NCBI RefSeq assembly: GCF_011764445.1
Contig: NZ_BLPG01000001.1
Coordinates: forward strand, 3,596,001 to 3,660,000
Direction: 5' to 3'
DNA from: Phytohabitans rumicis
Lineage (GTDB): Bacteria; Actinomycetota; Actinomycetes; Mycobacteriales; Micromonosporaceae
DNA length: 64,000 bases
Every line of letters starts with the position of its first letter. Position 1 is the first letter of the stretch. Position numbers and translations under genes: made by a program. The notes under the pieces were generated by a model, which had not been told where the DNA came from, made no database searches, and worked only from the letters and a program-made list of their open reading frames with translations. Positions 38,279 to 47,482 of this stretch are shown piece after piece.

Positions 38279-38815
38279 ATGTCGATCGAGAACGTCGCGT
38301 GGGGGGACGCGCTGGACATCGTGGGCGCGCGGGCGGTGACCCTGATCGCCCTCGACTCCCGCAAGCCGCTCCGCTCGCACGCCGTGGACCCGCTGCCCGA
38401 CGGCGAGAACGTGGCGGAGGTCGCGGCGGCGCTGGCCGAGACGGCGGCCGAGTTGGTCCGGCTGACCGACGGCGCGGGCATGGACGACCTGCTGGTGACC
38501 GGCCCGGCCTGGTTCCACCTGCTACGGGTGGTCGACGGCGGCTGGGTGGCACACCTGATGCTGGACCGCCGGGTGGCCAACCTGGCGCTGGCGCGGCGGG
38601 AGTTCCGGGCGTTGGTGAACAGCGCGACGGTGCAGGAGCGGTCCCGGAGCCCGGCCCTGCCACGGCGTACCCCCGCCGCCAACCTGCCACGGCCGGCGTC
38701 GGGGCCGGTCGAACCGTCGAACTGGTTCGCCACGGTGGCCGGGGAGCCGTACAGGACAGACGCCCGGACGCTACGCCGGGTCCGGGACGGGCTGCGACAG
38801 CTTGACGGAGGGTGA
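38279..38815 (+). CDS. Roadblock-like protein 3 with basic Pro-rich tail
   Basis: 178 residues. Residues 1-115 show the same pattern (VTLIALDSRKPLRSHAV ... DLLVTGPAWFHLLRVV ... ANLALARREFRALV). The C-terminal 60 residues are rich in Arg and Pro (SPALPRRTPAANLPRP) and probably disordered, a feature absent from the other three. The end is 4 bp before the next start. Confidence 0.6.
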   Translation: MSIENVAWGDALDIVGARAVTLIALDSRKPLRSHAVDPLPDGENVAEVAAALAETAAELVRLTDGAGMDDLLVTGPAWFHLLRVVDGGWVAHLMLDRRVANLALARREFRALVNSATVQERSRSPALPRRTPAANLPRPASGPVEPSNWFATVAGEPYRTDARTLRRVRDGLRQLDGG

Positions 38816-38819
38816 GGGC

Positions 38820-39224
38820 ATGCAGGACAGGGAGGCGTACCAGGCGGCGTACGTCGAGATGGACGCGCTGAAGCGGTCGGTCAGTGGCGTGGTCGGCTCG
38901 GTCATCGCCGGCGTGGACGGGCTGCTGCTCCTCCACGACCTGACCGGCGGGCCGGAGCCACACGACATCGCGGCGCTCGCCGCGACGACGTTCGGGCTGG
39001 GCCGGCAGACCGGCCTGGCGCTGCGCCAGGGCGCGTTCCGGGAGTCGACCATCCGCAGCCACAAGGGCTATTTCTCGGTGTACGCCGTCGGCGACGCCGC
39101 GCTGCTCGCCGTGCTGGGCGGCGAGGGGCTCAACATCGCCCGCCTCCACCTGGAGGCGCGGCTGGTGACCGAACGGCTGATCGGCATGCTGGACGTGCAC
39201 GTCCAGGCGCAGTCCCGCCTGTAG
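38820..39224 (+). CDS. Roadblock/LC7-like protein 4
   Basis: 134 residues from ATG 38820 with a GGAGGGTGAGGG site. It has a clear Roadblock pattern: LKRSVSGVVGSVIAGVDGLL near the start, AATTFGLGRQTGLAL, then YFSVYAVGDAALLAVLGG and the final helix. The closest of the four to the Roadblock partner of conservons, but it lacks a neighbouring DUF742 or GTPase. It ends 101 bp before the nitrate reductase gene. Confidence 0.75.
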   Translation: MQDREAYQAAYVEMDALKRSVSGVVGSVIAGVDGLLLLHDLTGGPEPHDIAALAATTFGLGRQTGLALRQGAFRESTIRSHKGYFSVYAVGDAALLAVLGGEGLNIARLHLEARLVTERLIGMLDVHVQAQSRL

Positions 39225-39264
39225 CGCGACCTGTCCCTCTTCTCGTCGGGGGAGTGAACGGGTC

Positions 39265-39302
39265 TTAGCAGGCTCGAAACAATCGGGACCCGGTTGCGAA
39301 AC
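39265..39302 (+). promoter_or_regulatory. Probable GlnR box upstream of the nitrate operon
   Basis: TTAGC, 6 bases, GAAAC, 6 bases, GACCC, 6 bases, GAAAC. The two perfect GAAAC b-sites are 22 bp apart and the a-sites (consensus GTnAC) are degenerate. This tandem a-b-a-b layout is that known for the actinobacterial nitrogen regulator GlnR. It lies 24-61 bp before the nitrate reductase start, fitting nitrogen-limited activation. Confidence 0.55.
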
Positions 39303-39325
39303 CGCATCTCGGCACGCTTTCCGGC

Positions 39326-41425
39326 ATGACAGCGAGTGTGGAGGATGTGACGGCGACCCGAGAGGTCGCCACACATTGTCCCTACTGTGCGCTGCAGTGC
39401 GGCATGATGCTGCGGGCCACCCCGGCCGGCAGCGTGGAGGTTCACCCCCGGCAGTTCCCGACCAACCGCGGCGGGCTGTGCCAGAAGGGGTGGACCGCGG
39501 CGGAGCTGCTCGACCACCCCGACCGGCTGACCACACCCCTGGTCCGGCAGGACGGCGAGCTGCGCCCGGCCACCTGGGACGAGGCGCTCGACCGGGTCGC
39601 TACCGCCATCACGGGGATACAGGAGACGCACGGCAAGGACGCGGTCGCGATCTTCGGCGGCGGCGGGCTCACCAACGAGAAGGCGTACGCGCTGGGCAAG
39701 TTCGCCCGGGTGGGCCTGCACACGAAGAACATCGACTACAACGGCCGCTTCTGCATGTCGTCGGCGGCCGCGGCGGGCATGCGGGCGTTCGGCGTCGACC
39801 GAGGGCTCCCCTTCCCCCTGGCCGACATCGGCGAGGCCGATACGCTGCTGCTCGTCGGGGCCAACGTCGCCGAGACGATGCCGCCGTTCGCGCGCTACCT
39901 GACCGAGCAGAAGGAACGCGGCGGCACGCTCATCGTGATCGACCCGCGCGCCACCGCCACGGCCCGCCAGGCCAGCCTGCACCTGCAGCCGACGCCCGGC
40001 ACCGACCTCGCGCTCGCCAACGCGATGCTGCACATCGCCCTGAGCGAGGGCTGGATCGACGAGGAGTACGTCGCGAGCCGCACCACCGGCTTCGACGACG
40101 TACGCCGCGTGGTCGCCAGCTACTGGCCGGCCCGGGTGGAGCGGCTGACCGGCGTACCCGTCGCCGACATGGAGGCGGCCGCCCGCGCGCTCGCCACCGC
40201 GGGGACCGCCATCATCCTCACCGCCCGCGGCGCCGAGCAGCACGCCAAGGGCGTCGACACCGTCACCGCATACATCAATCTGGGGCTCGCGCTCGGCCTG
40301 CCCGGACGGCCGGGGTCCGGCTATGGCTGCCTGACCGGCCAGGGCAACGGGCAGGGCGGGCGCGAGCACGGCCAGAAGGCCGACCAGCTCCCCGGGTACC
40401 GGAAGATCGACGACCCGGCCGCGCGCGCCCACGTGGCGGCGGTGTGGGGCGTCGACCCGGACGAGCTGCCCGGGCCGGGGCCCTCGGCGTACGAGCTGCT
40501 GGACTCGCTGGGCACGCCGGCGGGGCCGAAGGCGCTGCTGGTCTTCGGGTCCAACCCGGTGGTGTCCGCGCCGCGCGCCGCCCACATCGAGGGCCGGCTG
40601 AAGAGCCTCGACCTGCTGGTCGTCGCCGACTTCGTGCTGTCCGAGACCGCGGCGATCGCCGACGTGGTCTTCCCCACCGCCCAGTGGGCGGAGGAGGACG
40701 GCACGATGACCAATCTGGAGGGGCGGGTGCTGCGGCGCCATGCCCTCCGCAAGCCACCGCCAGGTGTGAGGACGGACCTGGCGGTGATTGCCGAGCTGGC
40801 CTCCCGGCTCGGCACCGGTGCACGGTTCACCACCGAACCGCGCGCCGTGTTCGAGGAGCTGCGGCGTGCCTCGGCCGGAGGCGCGGCCGACTACGCAGGC
40901 GTGACGTGGGAGCGGGTCGACGCTGAGGACGGCGTGTTCTGGCCGTGCCCATCGGTGGACCGGCCGGGCACGCCGCGGCTCTTCCTCGACAGCTTTGCCA
41001 CCCCGGACGGGCGAGCCCGGTTTCTGGCGGTCGAGCACCGACCGGCCGCCGAGGAGCCCGACGCGGAGTACCCGCTGTACCTGACTACCGGCCGGGTGCT
41101 CGCGCACTACCAGTCCGGCGCGCAGACGCGGCGCATCGACCCGCTGCGCAAGGCCGCGCCGAACGCCTTCGTGGAGATGCACCCCGACCTGGCCGCCCGG
41201 CTCGGGGTGGACAGCGGCGACGAGGTCACGGTGACCAGCCGGCGGGGCCAGATGCGCGCCCCGGCACGGCTCACCGAGACGATCCGTCCCGACACCGTTT
41301 TCGCACCGTTCCACTGGGGCGGTGCGGCCCGGGCCAACTCACTGACGAGTGACGCCCTCGACCCGACGTCTCGAATGCCGGAGTTCAAGGTGTGCGCAGT
41401 CAGAGTGGAAGCAGCAACCACATGA
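39326..41425 (+). CDS. Assimilatory nitrate reductase catalytic subunit
   Basis: 699 residues of the DMSO-reductase molybdopterin family. An N-terminal 4Fe-4S site has Cys18, Cys21, Cys25 (CPYCALQC) and Cys52 (LCQKG). Mo-bis-MGD binding segments follow (NGRFCMSSAAAAGMRAFG, VLLLVGANVAETMPP-like, and the C-terminal GRVLAHYQSGAQTRR). There is no twin-arginine signal, so it is cytoplasmic and assimilatory (NasC/NarB type). It reduces nitrate to nitrite with electrons from the next gene product. The stop overlaps the next ATG (ATGA). Confidence 0.93.
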   Translation: MTASVEDVTATREVATHCPYCALQCGMMLRATPAGSVEVHPRQFPTNRGGLCQKGWTAAELLDHPDRLTTPLVRQDGELRPATWDEALDRVATAITGIQETHGKDAVAIFGGGGLTNEKAYALGKFARVGLHTKNIDYNGRFCMSSAAAAGMRAFGVDRGLPFPLADIGEADTLLLVGANVAETMPPFARYLTEQKERGGTLIVIDPRATATARQASLHLQPTPGTDLALANAMLHIALSEGWIDEEYVASRTTGFDDVRRVVASYWPARVERLTGVPVADMEAAARALATAGTAIILTARGAEQHAKGVDTVTAYINLGLALGLPGRPGSGYGCLTGQGNGQGGREHGQKADQLPGYRKIDDPAARAHVAAVWGVDPDELPGPGPSAYELLDSLGTPAGPKALLVFGSNPVVSAPRAAHIEGRLKSLDLLVVADFVLSETAAIADVVFPTAQWAEEDGTMTNLEGRVLRRHALRKPPPGVRTDLAVIAELASRLGTGARFTTEPRAVFEELRRASAGGAADYAGVTWERVDAEDGVFWPCPSVDRPGTPRLFLDSFATPDGRARFLAVEHRPAAEEPDAEYPLYLTTGRVLAHYQSGAQTRRIDPLRKAAPNAFVEMHPDLAARLGVDSGDEVTVTSRRGQMRAPARLTETIRPDTVFAPFHWGGAARANSLTSDALDPTSRMPEFKVCAVRVEAATT

Positions 41426-42852
41426 GAGTTGTGATCATCGGGTACGGCATGGCCGGCAGCCGGCTGGCGGCGGAGCTACGCGACCGCGGTCCGGACATGA
41501 AGATCACCGTCCTCGGCGCCGAGCGGCACCGCGCGTACAACCGGATCATGCTGTCGAGTGTGCTCGCCGGCAAGGTGCGCGAGCGCGACGTGGAGATCAC
41601 CGAGGCCGCCGGGCACGGCATCGACCTGCGCCCGGGCGTCACGGTCACCGCGATCGACCGCGCCGCGCGCACGCTCACGACCGACAACGGCGAGCAGATC
41701 GAGTACGACCACCTCGTGCTCGCCACCGGCAGCCGCGCGATCATCCCGCCGCTCGGGATCGACGCCAACGACCTGCCCGACCGGGTCGCCGTGTTTCGCA
41801 CCCTCGACGACTGCCGGCGGATCCTCGCCACCGCGTCGGAGGCGCGCAGCGCCCTCGTACTCGGTGGTGGTCTGCTCGGCCTGGAGGCCGCGCGCGGCCT
41901 AGCGGCCCGGGGCCTGGATACCCAGGTCGTGCACGCGGTCGGCCATCTCATGGAGCGCCAGCTCGACCCCGCCGCGAGCGCGGTCCTGGTACGCACCCTG
42001 TCCAGCCTCGGCATCACCGCGCACCTCGACGCGATGGCCGCCTCGGTGTCGGCCGACGCCGGCGGCGTCACGCTCGGCCTGGCCGGCGGCCGCGAGTTGC
42101 GCGCCGACCTGCTCGTCGTCGCCTGCGGGGTACGGCCGGAGACCGGGCTGGCCGGCACGGCCGGGCTGACCGTGGAGCGGGGCATCGTGGTCGACGACCG
42201 GATGCGCACCAGCGACCCGGCCATCTCCGCGATCGGCGACTGCGCCCAGCACGAGGGCGTGGTCAGCGGCCTGGTGGCGCCGGCCTGGGAGCAGGCGCGG
42301 ATCGTCGCGCGGGTGCTCTCCGGCGGCGACCCGCTCGCCCGCTACCGGCCCCTGCCGGTGGTCACGCGTCTGAAGGCCGCGGGCATCGACCTCGCCGCCA
42401 TGGGTACGTCGGCGCCGACCGACGGCGCGGAGGAGCTGAGCTTCGCCGACCCGGTCCGCGGCACGTACGCGAAGCTGACGATCGTCGGCGAGCGGCTGAC
42501 CGGCGCCATCATGCTGGGCGACAACCCGGCGGTCGGCACGGTGATCCAGCTGTTCGACCGCGGTACGCCGGTGCCGGTCGACCGCCGGGCGCTGCTGCTC
42601 GGCCGGGCGATCGGGATCCCGGCCGCGACGCAGGCGGAGTCGCCCGCCCTGATGCCGGACGCGGCCACGGTCTGCCAGTGCAACACGGTCACCAAGGGGA
42701 CACTCGTGCGCTGCTGGCGCGCCGGTGCCCGGTCCGTCGACGACGTGGTCGCCGCGACTCGGGCCACCACCGGGTGCGGCACGTGCCGCGACGCGGTGGA
42801 GGGCATTGTCGATTGGCTATCCACAGTGGACTCGGCGGAGGTCGCCGCATGA
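41422..42852 (+). CDS. FAD oxidoreductase with BFD-like [2Fe-2S] domain (NasB-like electron donor)
   Basis: 476 residues. The Rossmann FAD/NAD halves start VVIIGYGMAGSRLA, with the second nucleotide motif ALVLGGGLLGLEAARGLA at about 140. A C-terminal BFD-like domain (residues about 415-465) has CQC ... CGTC cysteines for a 2Fe-2S cluster. It matches the N-terminal half of NirB and Bacillus-type NasB, so it probably passes NAD(P)H electrons to nitrate reductase. It overlaps genes on both sides by 4 bp. Confidence 0.9.
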   Translation: MRVVIIGYGMAGSRLAAELRDRGPDMKITVLGAERHRAYNRIMLSSVLAGKVRERDVEITEAAGHGIDLRPGVTVTAIDRAARTLTTDNGEQIEYDHLVLATGSRAIIPPLGIDANDLPDRVAVFRTLDDCRRILATASEARSALVLGGGLLGLEAARGLAARGLDTQVVHAVGHLMERQLDPAASAVLVRTLSSLGITAHLDAMAASVSADAGGVTLGLAGGRELRADLLVVACGVRPETGLAGTAGLTVERGIVVDDRMRTSDPAISAIGDCAQHEGVVSGLVAPAWEQARIVARVLSGGDPLARYRPLPVVTRLKAAGIDLAAMGTSAPTDGAEELSFADPVRGTYAKLTIVGERLTGAIMLGDNPAVGTVIQLFDRGTPVPVDRRALLLGRAIGIPAATQAESPALMPDAATVCQCNTVTKGTLVRCWRAGARSVDDVVAATRATTGCGTCRDAVEGIVDWLSTVDSAEVAA

Positions 42853-45388
42853 AACACCTCGTCGTCGTCGGCAACGGCATGGTCGGTCAGCGCTTCGTGG
42901 AGGCGCTGCGTTCGCGGGACTCCGCGGGGCAGTGGCGGGTAACCGTGTTGGCCGAGGAGGGGCGCGCCGCGTACGACCGGGTGCGGCTGTCCGCCTTCTT
43001 CGACGGGGTGACCGCCGAGGAGCTCAGCGTGCACACCCCCGACGACGGGGTCGACCTGCGCCTCGGCGAGCCGGTGGTACGCGTCGACCGGGACCGCCGG
43101 GTCGCGGTCACCGGGGGCGGCGAGTACCCGTACGACGCGCTCGTGTTCGCGACCGGGTCGTACCCGTTCGTGCCGCCGGTCGACGGCGCCGACCTGACCG
43201 GCGTGTTCGTCTATCGCACGCTGGACGACCTGGAGGCGATCCGCGACTTCGCCAAGGGCAAGCGCACGGGCGCGGTGATCGGTGGCGGCCTGCTCGGGCT
43301 GGAGGCCGCCAACGCGCTGCGCCTGCTGGGCCTGTCCACGCACGTGGTGGAGTTCGCGCCGCGGCTGATGCCGGTGCAGGTGGACGAGGCCGGCGGCGCG
43401 ATGCTGCGCCGGTATGTGGAGGATCTCGACGTCAAGGTGCACACCGGCACCGCGACGACCGCGATCCGCCCTCGTCAGGACGGTCTCGGCCGCCAGGCCG
43501 GAACCTCTGCCAGCACAGTGCATGGTCTGGTGCTCTCTGACGGGTCGTGGATCCAGGCGGACCTCGTGGTGGTGGCGGCCGGCGTCCGGCCCCGCGACGA
43601 CGTGGCCCGCGACGCCGGCGTCGCGGTGGGCGAGCGCGGCGGCATCCTGGTCGACGCCTCCTGCCAGACCTCCGACGACCGGATCTGGGCGATCGGCGAG
43701 TGCGCGGCGGTCGACGGGCGCTGCTACGGCCTCGTCGCACCCGGGTACGCGATGGCAGAGGTGGTCGCCGACCGGCTGCTCGGCGGGCCGGCCACGTTCC
43801 CCGGCGCCGACCTGTCCACCAAGCTCAAGCTGCTCGGCGTCGACGTGGCCTCCTTCGGCGACGCGCACGGCACCACCGAGGGCTGCCTCGACGTCACGTT
43901 CACCGACCCGGCCACCCGCGTGTACGCCAAGCTGGTGCTCTCCGACGACGCCCAGACCCTGCTCGGCGGCGTGCTGGTGGGCGACGCGTCGGCGTACCCG
44001 ACGCTGCGCGCGAGCGTGGGTGGCGCGCTGCCCGGCCCGCCGCTCGCGCTGCTCGCGCCCGCCTCCGAGGGGGCACCGGGGCCGGCATCGACGCCCTGCC
44101 GGGTACCGCGCAGGTCTGCTCCTGCAACGCGGTGACCAAGGACCAGATCATCGGCGCGATCCACGAGGGCTACACGGACGTGCCGGCCATCAAGGCGTGC
44201 ACCCGCGCGGGGACGAGCTGCGGCTCCTGCGTACCGATGCTCAAGCAGCTGCTGTCCGTCGCCGGCGTGCAGCTGTCCAAGGCGCTCTGTGAGCACTTCG
44301 ACCACAGCCGGCAGGAGCTCTTCGAGATCGTCCAGGTGCGCGGCATCCGCACGTTCTCCCAGCTCGTCACCGAGCACGGCCGCGGGCGCGGCTGCGACAT
44401 CTGCAAGCCTGCGGTGGCGTCGATCCTGGCCTCGCTGGGCAACGGGTACGTCCTGGACGGCGAGCAGGCCAGCCTGCAGGACACCAACGACCACTTCCTG
44501 GCCAACATCCAGCGCGACGGGACGTACTCGGTCGTGCCGCGGATCCCGGGCGGCGAGATCACACCGGAAAAGCTGATCGTCATCGGCGAGGTGGCCCGCG
44601 ACTTCAACCTCTACACGAAGATCACCGGCGGCCAGCGCATCGACCTCTTCGGCGCCCGGGTGGAGCAGCTCCCGCAGATCTGGCGCCGGCTGGTCGACGC
44701 CGGGTTCGAGTCCGGCCACGCGTACGGCAAGGCGCTGCGCACCATCAAGTCGTGCGTCGGCTCCACCTGGTGCCGGTACGGCGTACAGGACTCGGTCGGG
44801 CTCGCGGTCGCCCTGGAGCTGCGCTACCGGGGCCTGCGCGCACCCCACAAGATCAAGTCTGCGGTGTCCGGCTGCGCCCGGGAGTGCGCCGAGGCCCGCA
44901 GCAAGGACTTCGGCATCATCGCCACGGACAACGGCTGGAACCTGTACGTCGGTGGCAACGGCGGCTTCCGCCCGCGCCACGCCGACCTGTTCGCCAGCGA
45001 CCTGTCCACCGACGACCTGGTCACGTACATCGACCGGTTCCTGATGTTCTACATCCGCACCGCCGACCGCCTTCAGCGCACCGCCGCCTGGATCGAGGCG
45101 ATGGACGGCGGCCTCGACCACCTGCGCGCCGTGATCGTCGACGACTCGCTCGGGCTGTGCGCCGAACTCGACGCCGCGATGGCGCGCCACGTCGACCTGT
45201 ACGAGGACGAGTGGCGGGCGACCATCGAGGATCCGGAACGGCTGCGCCGGTTCGCCTCCTTCGTCAACGCGCCGGACACCCCCGATCCGTCGATCAGCTT
45301 CGACGTCGAGCGTGGGCAGCCGGTCCCGGCTCTGGGCGAGCGCCGACCCGTGGCGCTCGGACTTCCGACCATAGGAGTACGCCCATGA
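42849..45388 (+). CDS. nirB: Nitrite reductase (NADH) large subunit, apparent frameshift
   Basis: The N-terminal frame from ATG 42849 encodes the FAD/NAD part (VVVGNGMVGQRFVE ... VIGGGLLGLEAANAL) to about residue 407. The continuing frame, from VCSCNAVTKDQIIGAIHEG, holds the BFD 2Fe-2S domain and the sulfite/nitrite-reductase halves with siroheme/4Fe-4S cysteines in SCVGSTWCRYG and SGCARECAEA. The break is at a G-run at 44069-44073; one more G gives a continuous protein of about 846 residues, normal for NirB. It reduces nitrite to ammonium with NirD. Base-call error is likelier than a broken gene. Confidence 0.94.
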
Positions 45389-45726
45389 CGGACACTCTGG
45401 CGGCGCAGTGGGTCACGGTCTGCCCGTTCCCGAGGCTGGAGCCGGAACGCGGCGTGGCCGCACTGGTGGGCGGCGCCCAGGTGGCGATCTTCCGGACGCA
45501 CGACGACGCGCTGTACGCCATCGACAACCGCGACCCGATCGCCGGCGCGTACGTGATGTCGCGCGGCATCGTCGGCACCCGCGGCGACGCCCCGACGGTG
45601 GCCTCGCCGCTGCACAAGCAGGTGTACGACCTGCGCACCGGCGAGTGCCTGGACGATCCCGAGGTGGCCATACGCACCTACCCGGTCCGGCTGCGGGACG
45701 GCTTCATCGAGGTCGCGGCCGGATGA
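45385..45726 (+). CDS. nirD: Nitrite reductase (NADH) small subunit
   Basis: 113 residues with the Rieske-like fold (VAIFRTHDDALYAIDNRDP ... ASPLHKQVYDLRTGECLDDP). The Rieske cluster ligands are absent, which is normal for NirD. ATG 45385 overlaps the nirB stop and its own stop overlaps the next ATG, so nirB-nirD-hemD-like are coupled. Confidence 0.95.
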   Translation: MTDTLAAQWVTVCPFPRLEPERGVAALVGGAQVAIFRTHDDALYAIDNRDPIAGAYVMSRGIVGTRGDAPTVASPLHKQVYDLRTGECLDDPEVAIRTYPVRLRDGFIEVAAG

Positions 45727-46811
45727 GCGACGAGCTCTCTGGCTTCACCGTCGGGGTAACCGCCGACCGCCGCCGCGACGAGCTGGCGGCGCTGCTGGAA
45801 CGGCGCGGCGCCCGGGTGGTGCTGGCGCCGGCGCTGCGCATCGTGCCGATCGCCGACGACACCGAGCTGCGCGCCGCCACCCGTGCCTGCCTGGAAACGC
45901 CGCCGGACGTGGTGATGGCCAACACCGGCATCGGCATGCGCGGCTGGCTGGAGGCGGCCGAGGGCTGGGGGCTGGCCGAGCCGCTGCGCTCGGTGCTCGG
46001 CGAGGCGTACATCGTGACCCGCGGGCCGAAGGCCCGGGGCGCGATCCGCGCCGCTGGGCTGCACGACGAGTGGTCGCCGGCGTCGGAGAGCTGCGACGAG
46101 GTCATCGCGCACCTACAGAGTCGCGGCGTCGCCGGCCAGGTCGTCGCGATGCAGCTGCACGGTGAACGCCAGCCGGAGTGCACCGCCGCCCTGGAGGCCG
46201 CCGGCGCGACGGTCATCGAGGTGCCGGTCTACCGCTGGGCGCCGCCGACCGACCCCGCTCCCCTGCACCGCCTGGTCGACCTGGTCACCGGCCGGCTCGT
46301 GGACGCGGTGACGTTCACCTCCGCGCCGGCCGTGGGTGCGCTGCTGCGCGCCGCCGGGGCGGGTGGCGACGCGGTCCTCGACGCGCTCCGCTCGGACGTG
46401 CTGGCGGCCTGCGTCGGCCCGGTCACCGCGGCTCCGCTGCGCCGCCACGGCGTACCGGTGATCGCGCCGTCCAGGGCCCGGCTCGGCGCGCTGGTCCGCA
46501 CCATCGTGGACGAGTTGCCGCAGCGGGCGGTCAACCTCAAGGTGGGTGGCCACGTGCTGACGCTGCGCGGCCACGCGGCCGTGGTCGACGGCGAGCTGCG
46601 TCCGCTGGCGCCGGCGCCGATGGCGGTGCTGCGCGCGCTGGCGTCGACGCCGGGACGGGTGCTGTCCCGGGCCGCCCTGCTGCGTACCCTGCCCCGCGGC
46701 GCCGACGAGCACGCCGTGGAGATGGCCGTGGCCCGCCTCCGGGCCGCCCTGGGAGCCCCGGGCGTGGTCCAGACGGTGGTAAAGCGCGGCTACCGCCTAC
46801 CGGTCGACTAG
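45723..46811 (+). CDS. Uroporphyrinogen-III synthase fused to OmpR-type DNA-binding domain
   Basis: 362 residues. Residues 1-265 are a HemD fold (GFTVGVTADRRRDELAALLE, ANTGIGMRGWLEAA, VDAVTFTSAPAVGALL). Residues about 275-362 are a winged helix of OmpR/PhoB type (LAPAPMAVLRALASTPGRVL ... VEMAVARLRAALG ... VVKRGYRLPV). Similar HemD-regulator fusions exist in actinobacteria (Rv0260c type). At the end of the nitrite reductase operon it could supply uroporphyrinogen III for siroheme, regulate the operon, or both. Catalytic competence cannot be judged. Confidence 0.87.
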   Translation: MSDELSGFTVGVTADRRRDELAALLERRGARVVLAPALRIVPIADDTELRAATRACLETPPDVVMANTGIGMRGWLEAAEGWGLAEPLRSVLGEAYIVTRGPKARGAIRAAGLHDEWSPASESCDEVIAHLQSRGVAGQVVAMQLHGERQPECTAALEAAGATVIEVPVYRWAPPTDPAPLHRLVDLVTGRLVDAVTFTSAPAVGALLRAAGAGGDAVLDALRSDVLAACVGPVTAAPLRRHGVPVIAPSRARLGALVRTIVDELPQRAVNLKVGGHVLTLRGHAAVVDGELRPLAPAPMAVLRALASTPGRVLSRAALLRTLPRGADEHAVEMAVARLRAALGAPGVVQTVVKRGYRLPVD

Positions 46812-46817
46812 CTCGCC

Positions 46818-46842
46818 CGCCCGCCGCCGGCAGCGGCGGGCG
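46818..46842. terminator. GC-rich hairpin between convergent genes
   Basis: Perfect 10-nt arms CGCCCGCCGC and GCGGCGGGCG around CGGCA, between the hemD-like stop and the GTPase stop. It has no T-run. A plausible bidirectional terminator for the nitrate operon and the conservon. Confidence 0.55.
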
Positions 46843-46855
46843 TACGAAGTAGGGA

Positions 46856-47482
46856 TCAGCCCACCGGGGTGGGCTGGCGGCCGCCACCACGCTCGGCGCG
46901 CAGGGTCACCATCGCGTGCTCGACGACGTTGACCAGCACGTGCTTGACCGAGTCGCGCTGCCGGGCGTCGCACATCACGAGCGGCACGTGCGGCGCGATC
47001 GCCAGCGCCTCGCGGATCTCCTCCAGCTCGTACTGCGGTGAGCCGTCGAAGACGTTCAGCGCCACCAGGTACGGCAGGTGCCGGTTCTCGAAGTAGTCCA
47101 AGGGCGCGAACGCGTCCGCGATCCGGCGGGTGTCGACCAGCACCGCGGCGCCGACGGCACCCCGGATGATCTCGTCCCACATGAACCAGAAGCGGGTCTG
47201 CCCCGGCGTACCGAAGAGGTAGAGGATCAGGTCTTCGGCCATCGTGATGCGGCCGAAGTCCATGGCGACCGTGGTCGTCTCCTTGCCCGGCACCTTCGAG
47301 GGATCGTCGATGCCCACACCCGCAGCGGTCATCACCGCCTCGGTGGTCAGCGGGGTGATCTCGGAGACCGCGCCGACGAGCGTCGTCTTGCCCACGCCGA
47401 AGCCGCCGGCGACCACGATCTTCGCGGAGGTGATCGCCTTGCTCCGGCGAGCCCCAGTAGGGCTATAGCCTGCGAAGTCCAC
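46856..47482 (-). CDS. Conservon GTPase (CvnD-like)
   Basis: 208-residue Ras-like small GTPase with P-loop GGFGVGKTT (26-34), a switch region ETTTVAMDFGRI, and the G3-like FGTPGQTRF. It has the typical C-terminal AERGGGRQP tail. Conservon GTPases are thought to work with a Roadblock protein and DUF742 downstream of a membrane sensor. It overlaps the DUF742 gene by 20 bp. Confidence 0.93.
   Translation of the reverse strand: MDFAGYSPTGARRSKAITSAKIVVAGGFGVGKTTLVGAVSEITPLTTEAVMTAAGVGIDDPSKVPGKETTTVAMDFGRITMAEDLILYLFGTPGQTRFWFMWDEIIRGAVGAAVLVDTRRIADAFAPLDYFENRHLPYLVALNVFDGSPQYELEEIREALAIAPHVPLVMCDARQRDSVKHVLVNVVEHAMVTLRAERGGGRQPTPVG

Noticed and set aside
39068-41314. 748-codon minus-strand open frame opposite nitrate reductase
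   Set aside because: Antisense shadow of a fully conserved enzyme; low-complexity Gly/Arg/Val sequence.
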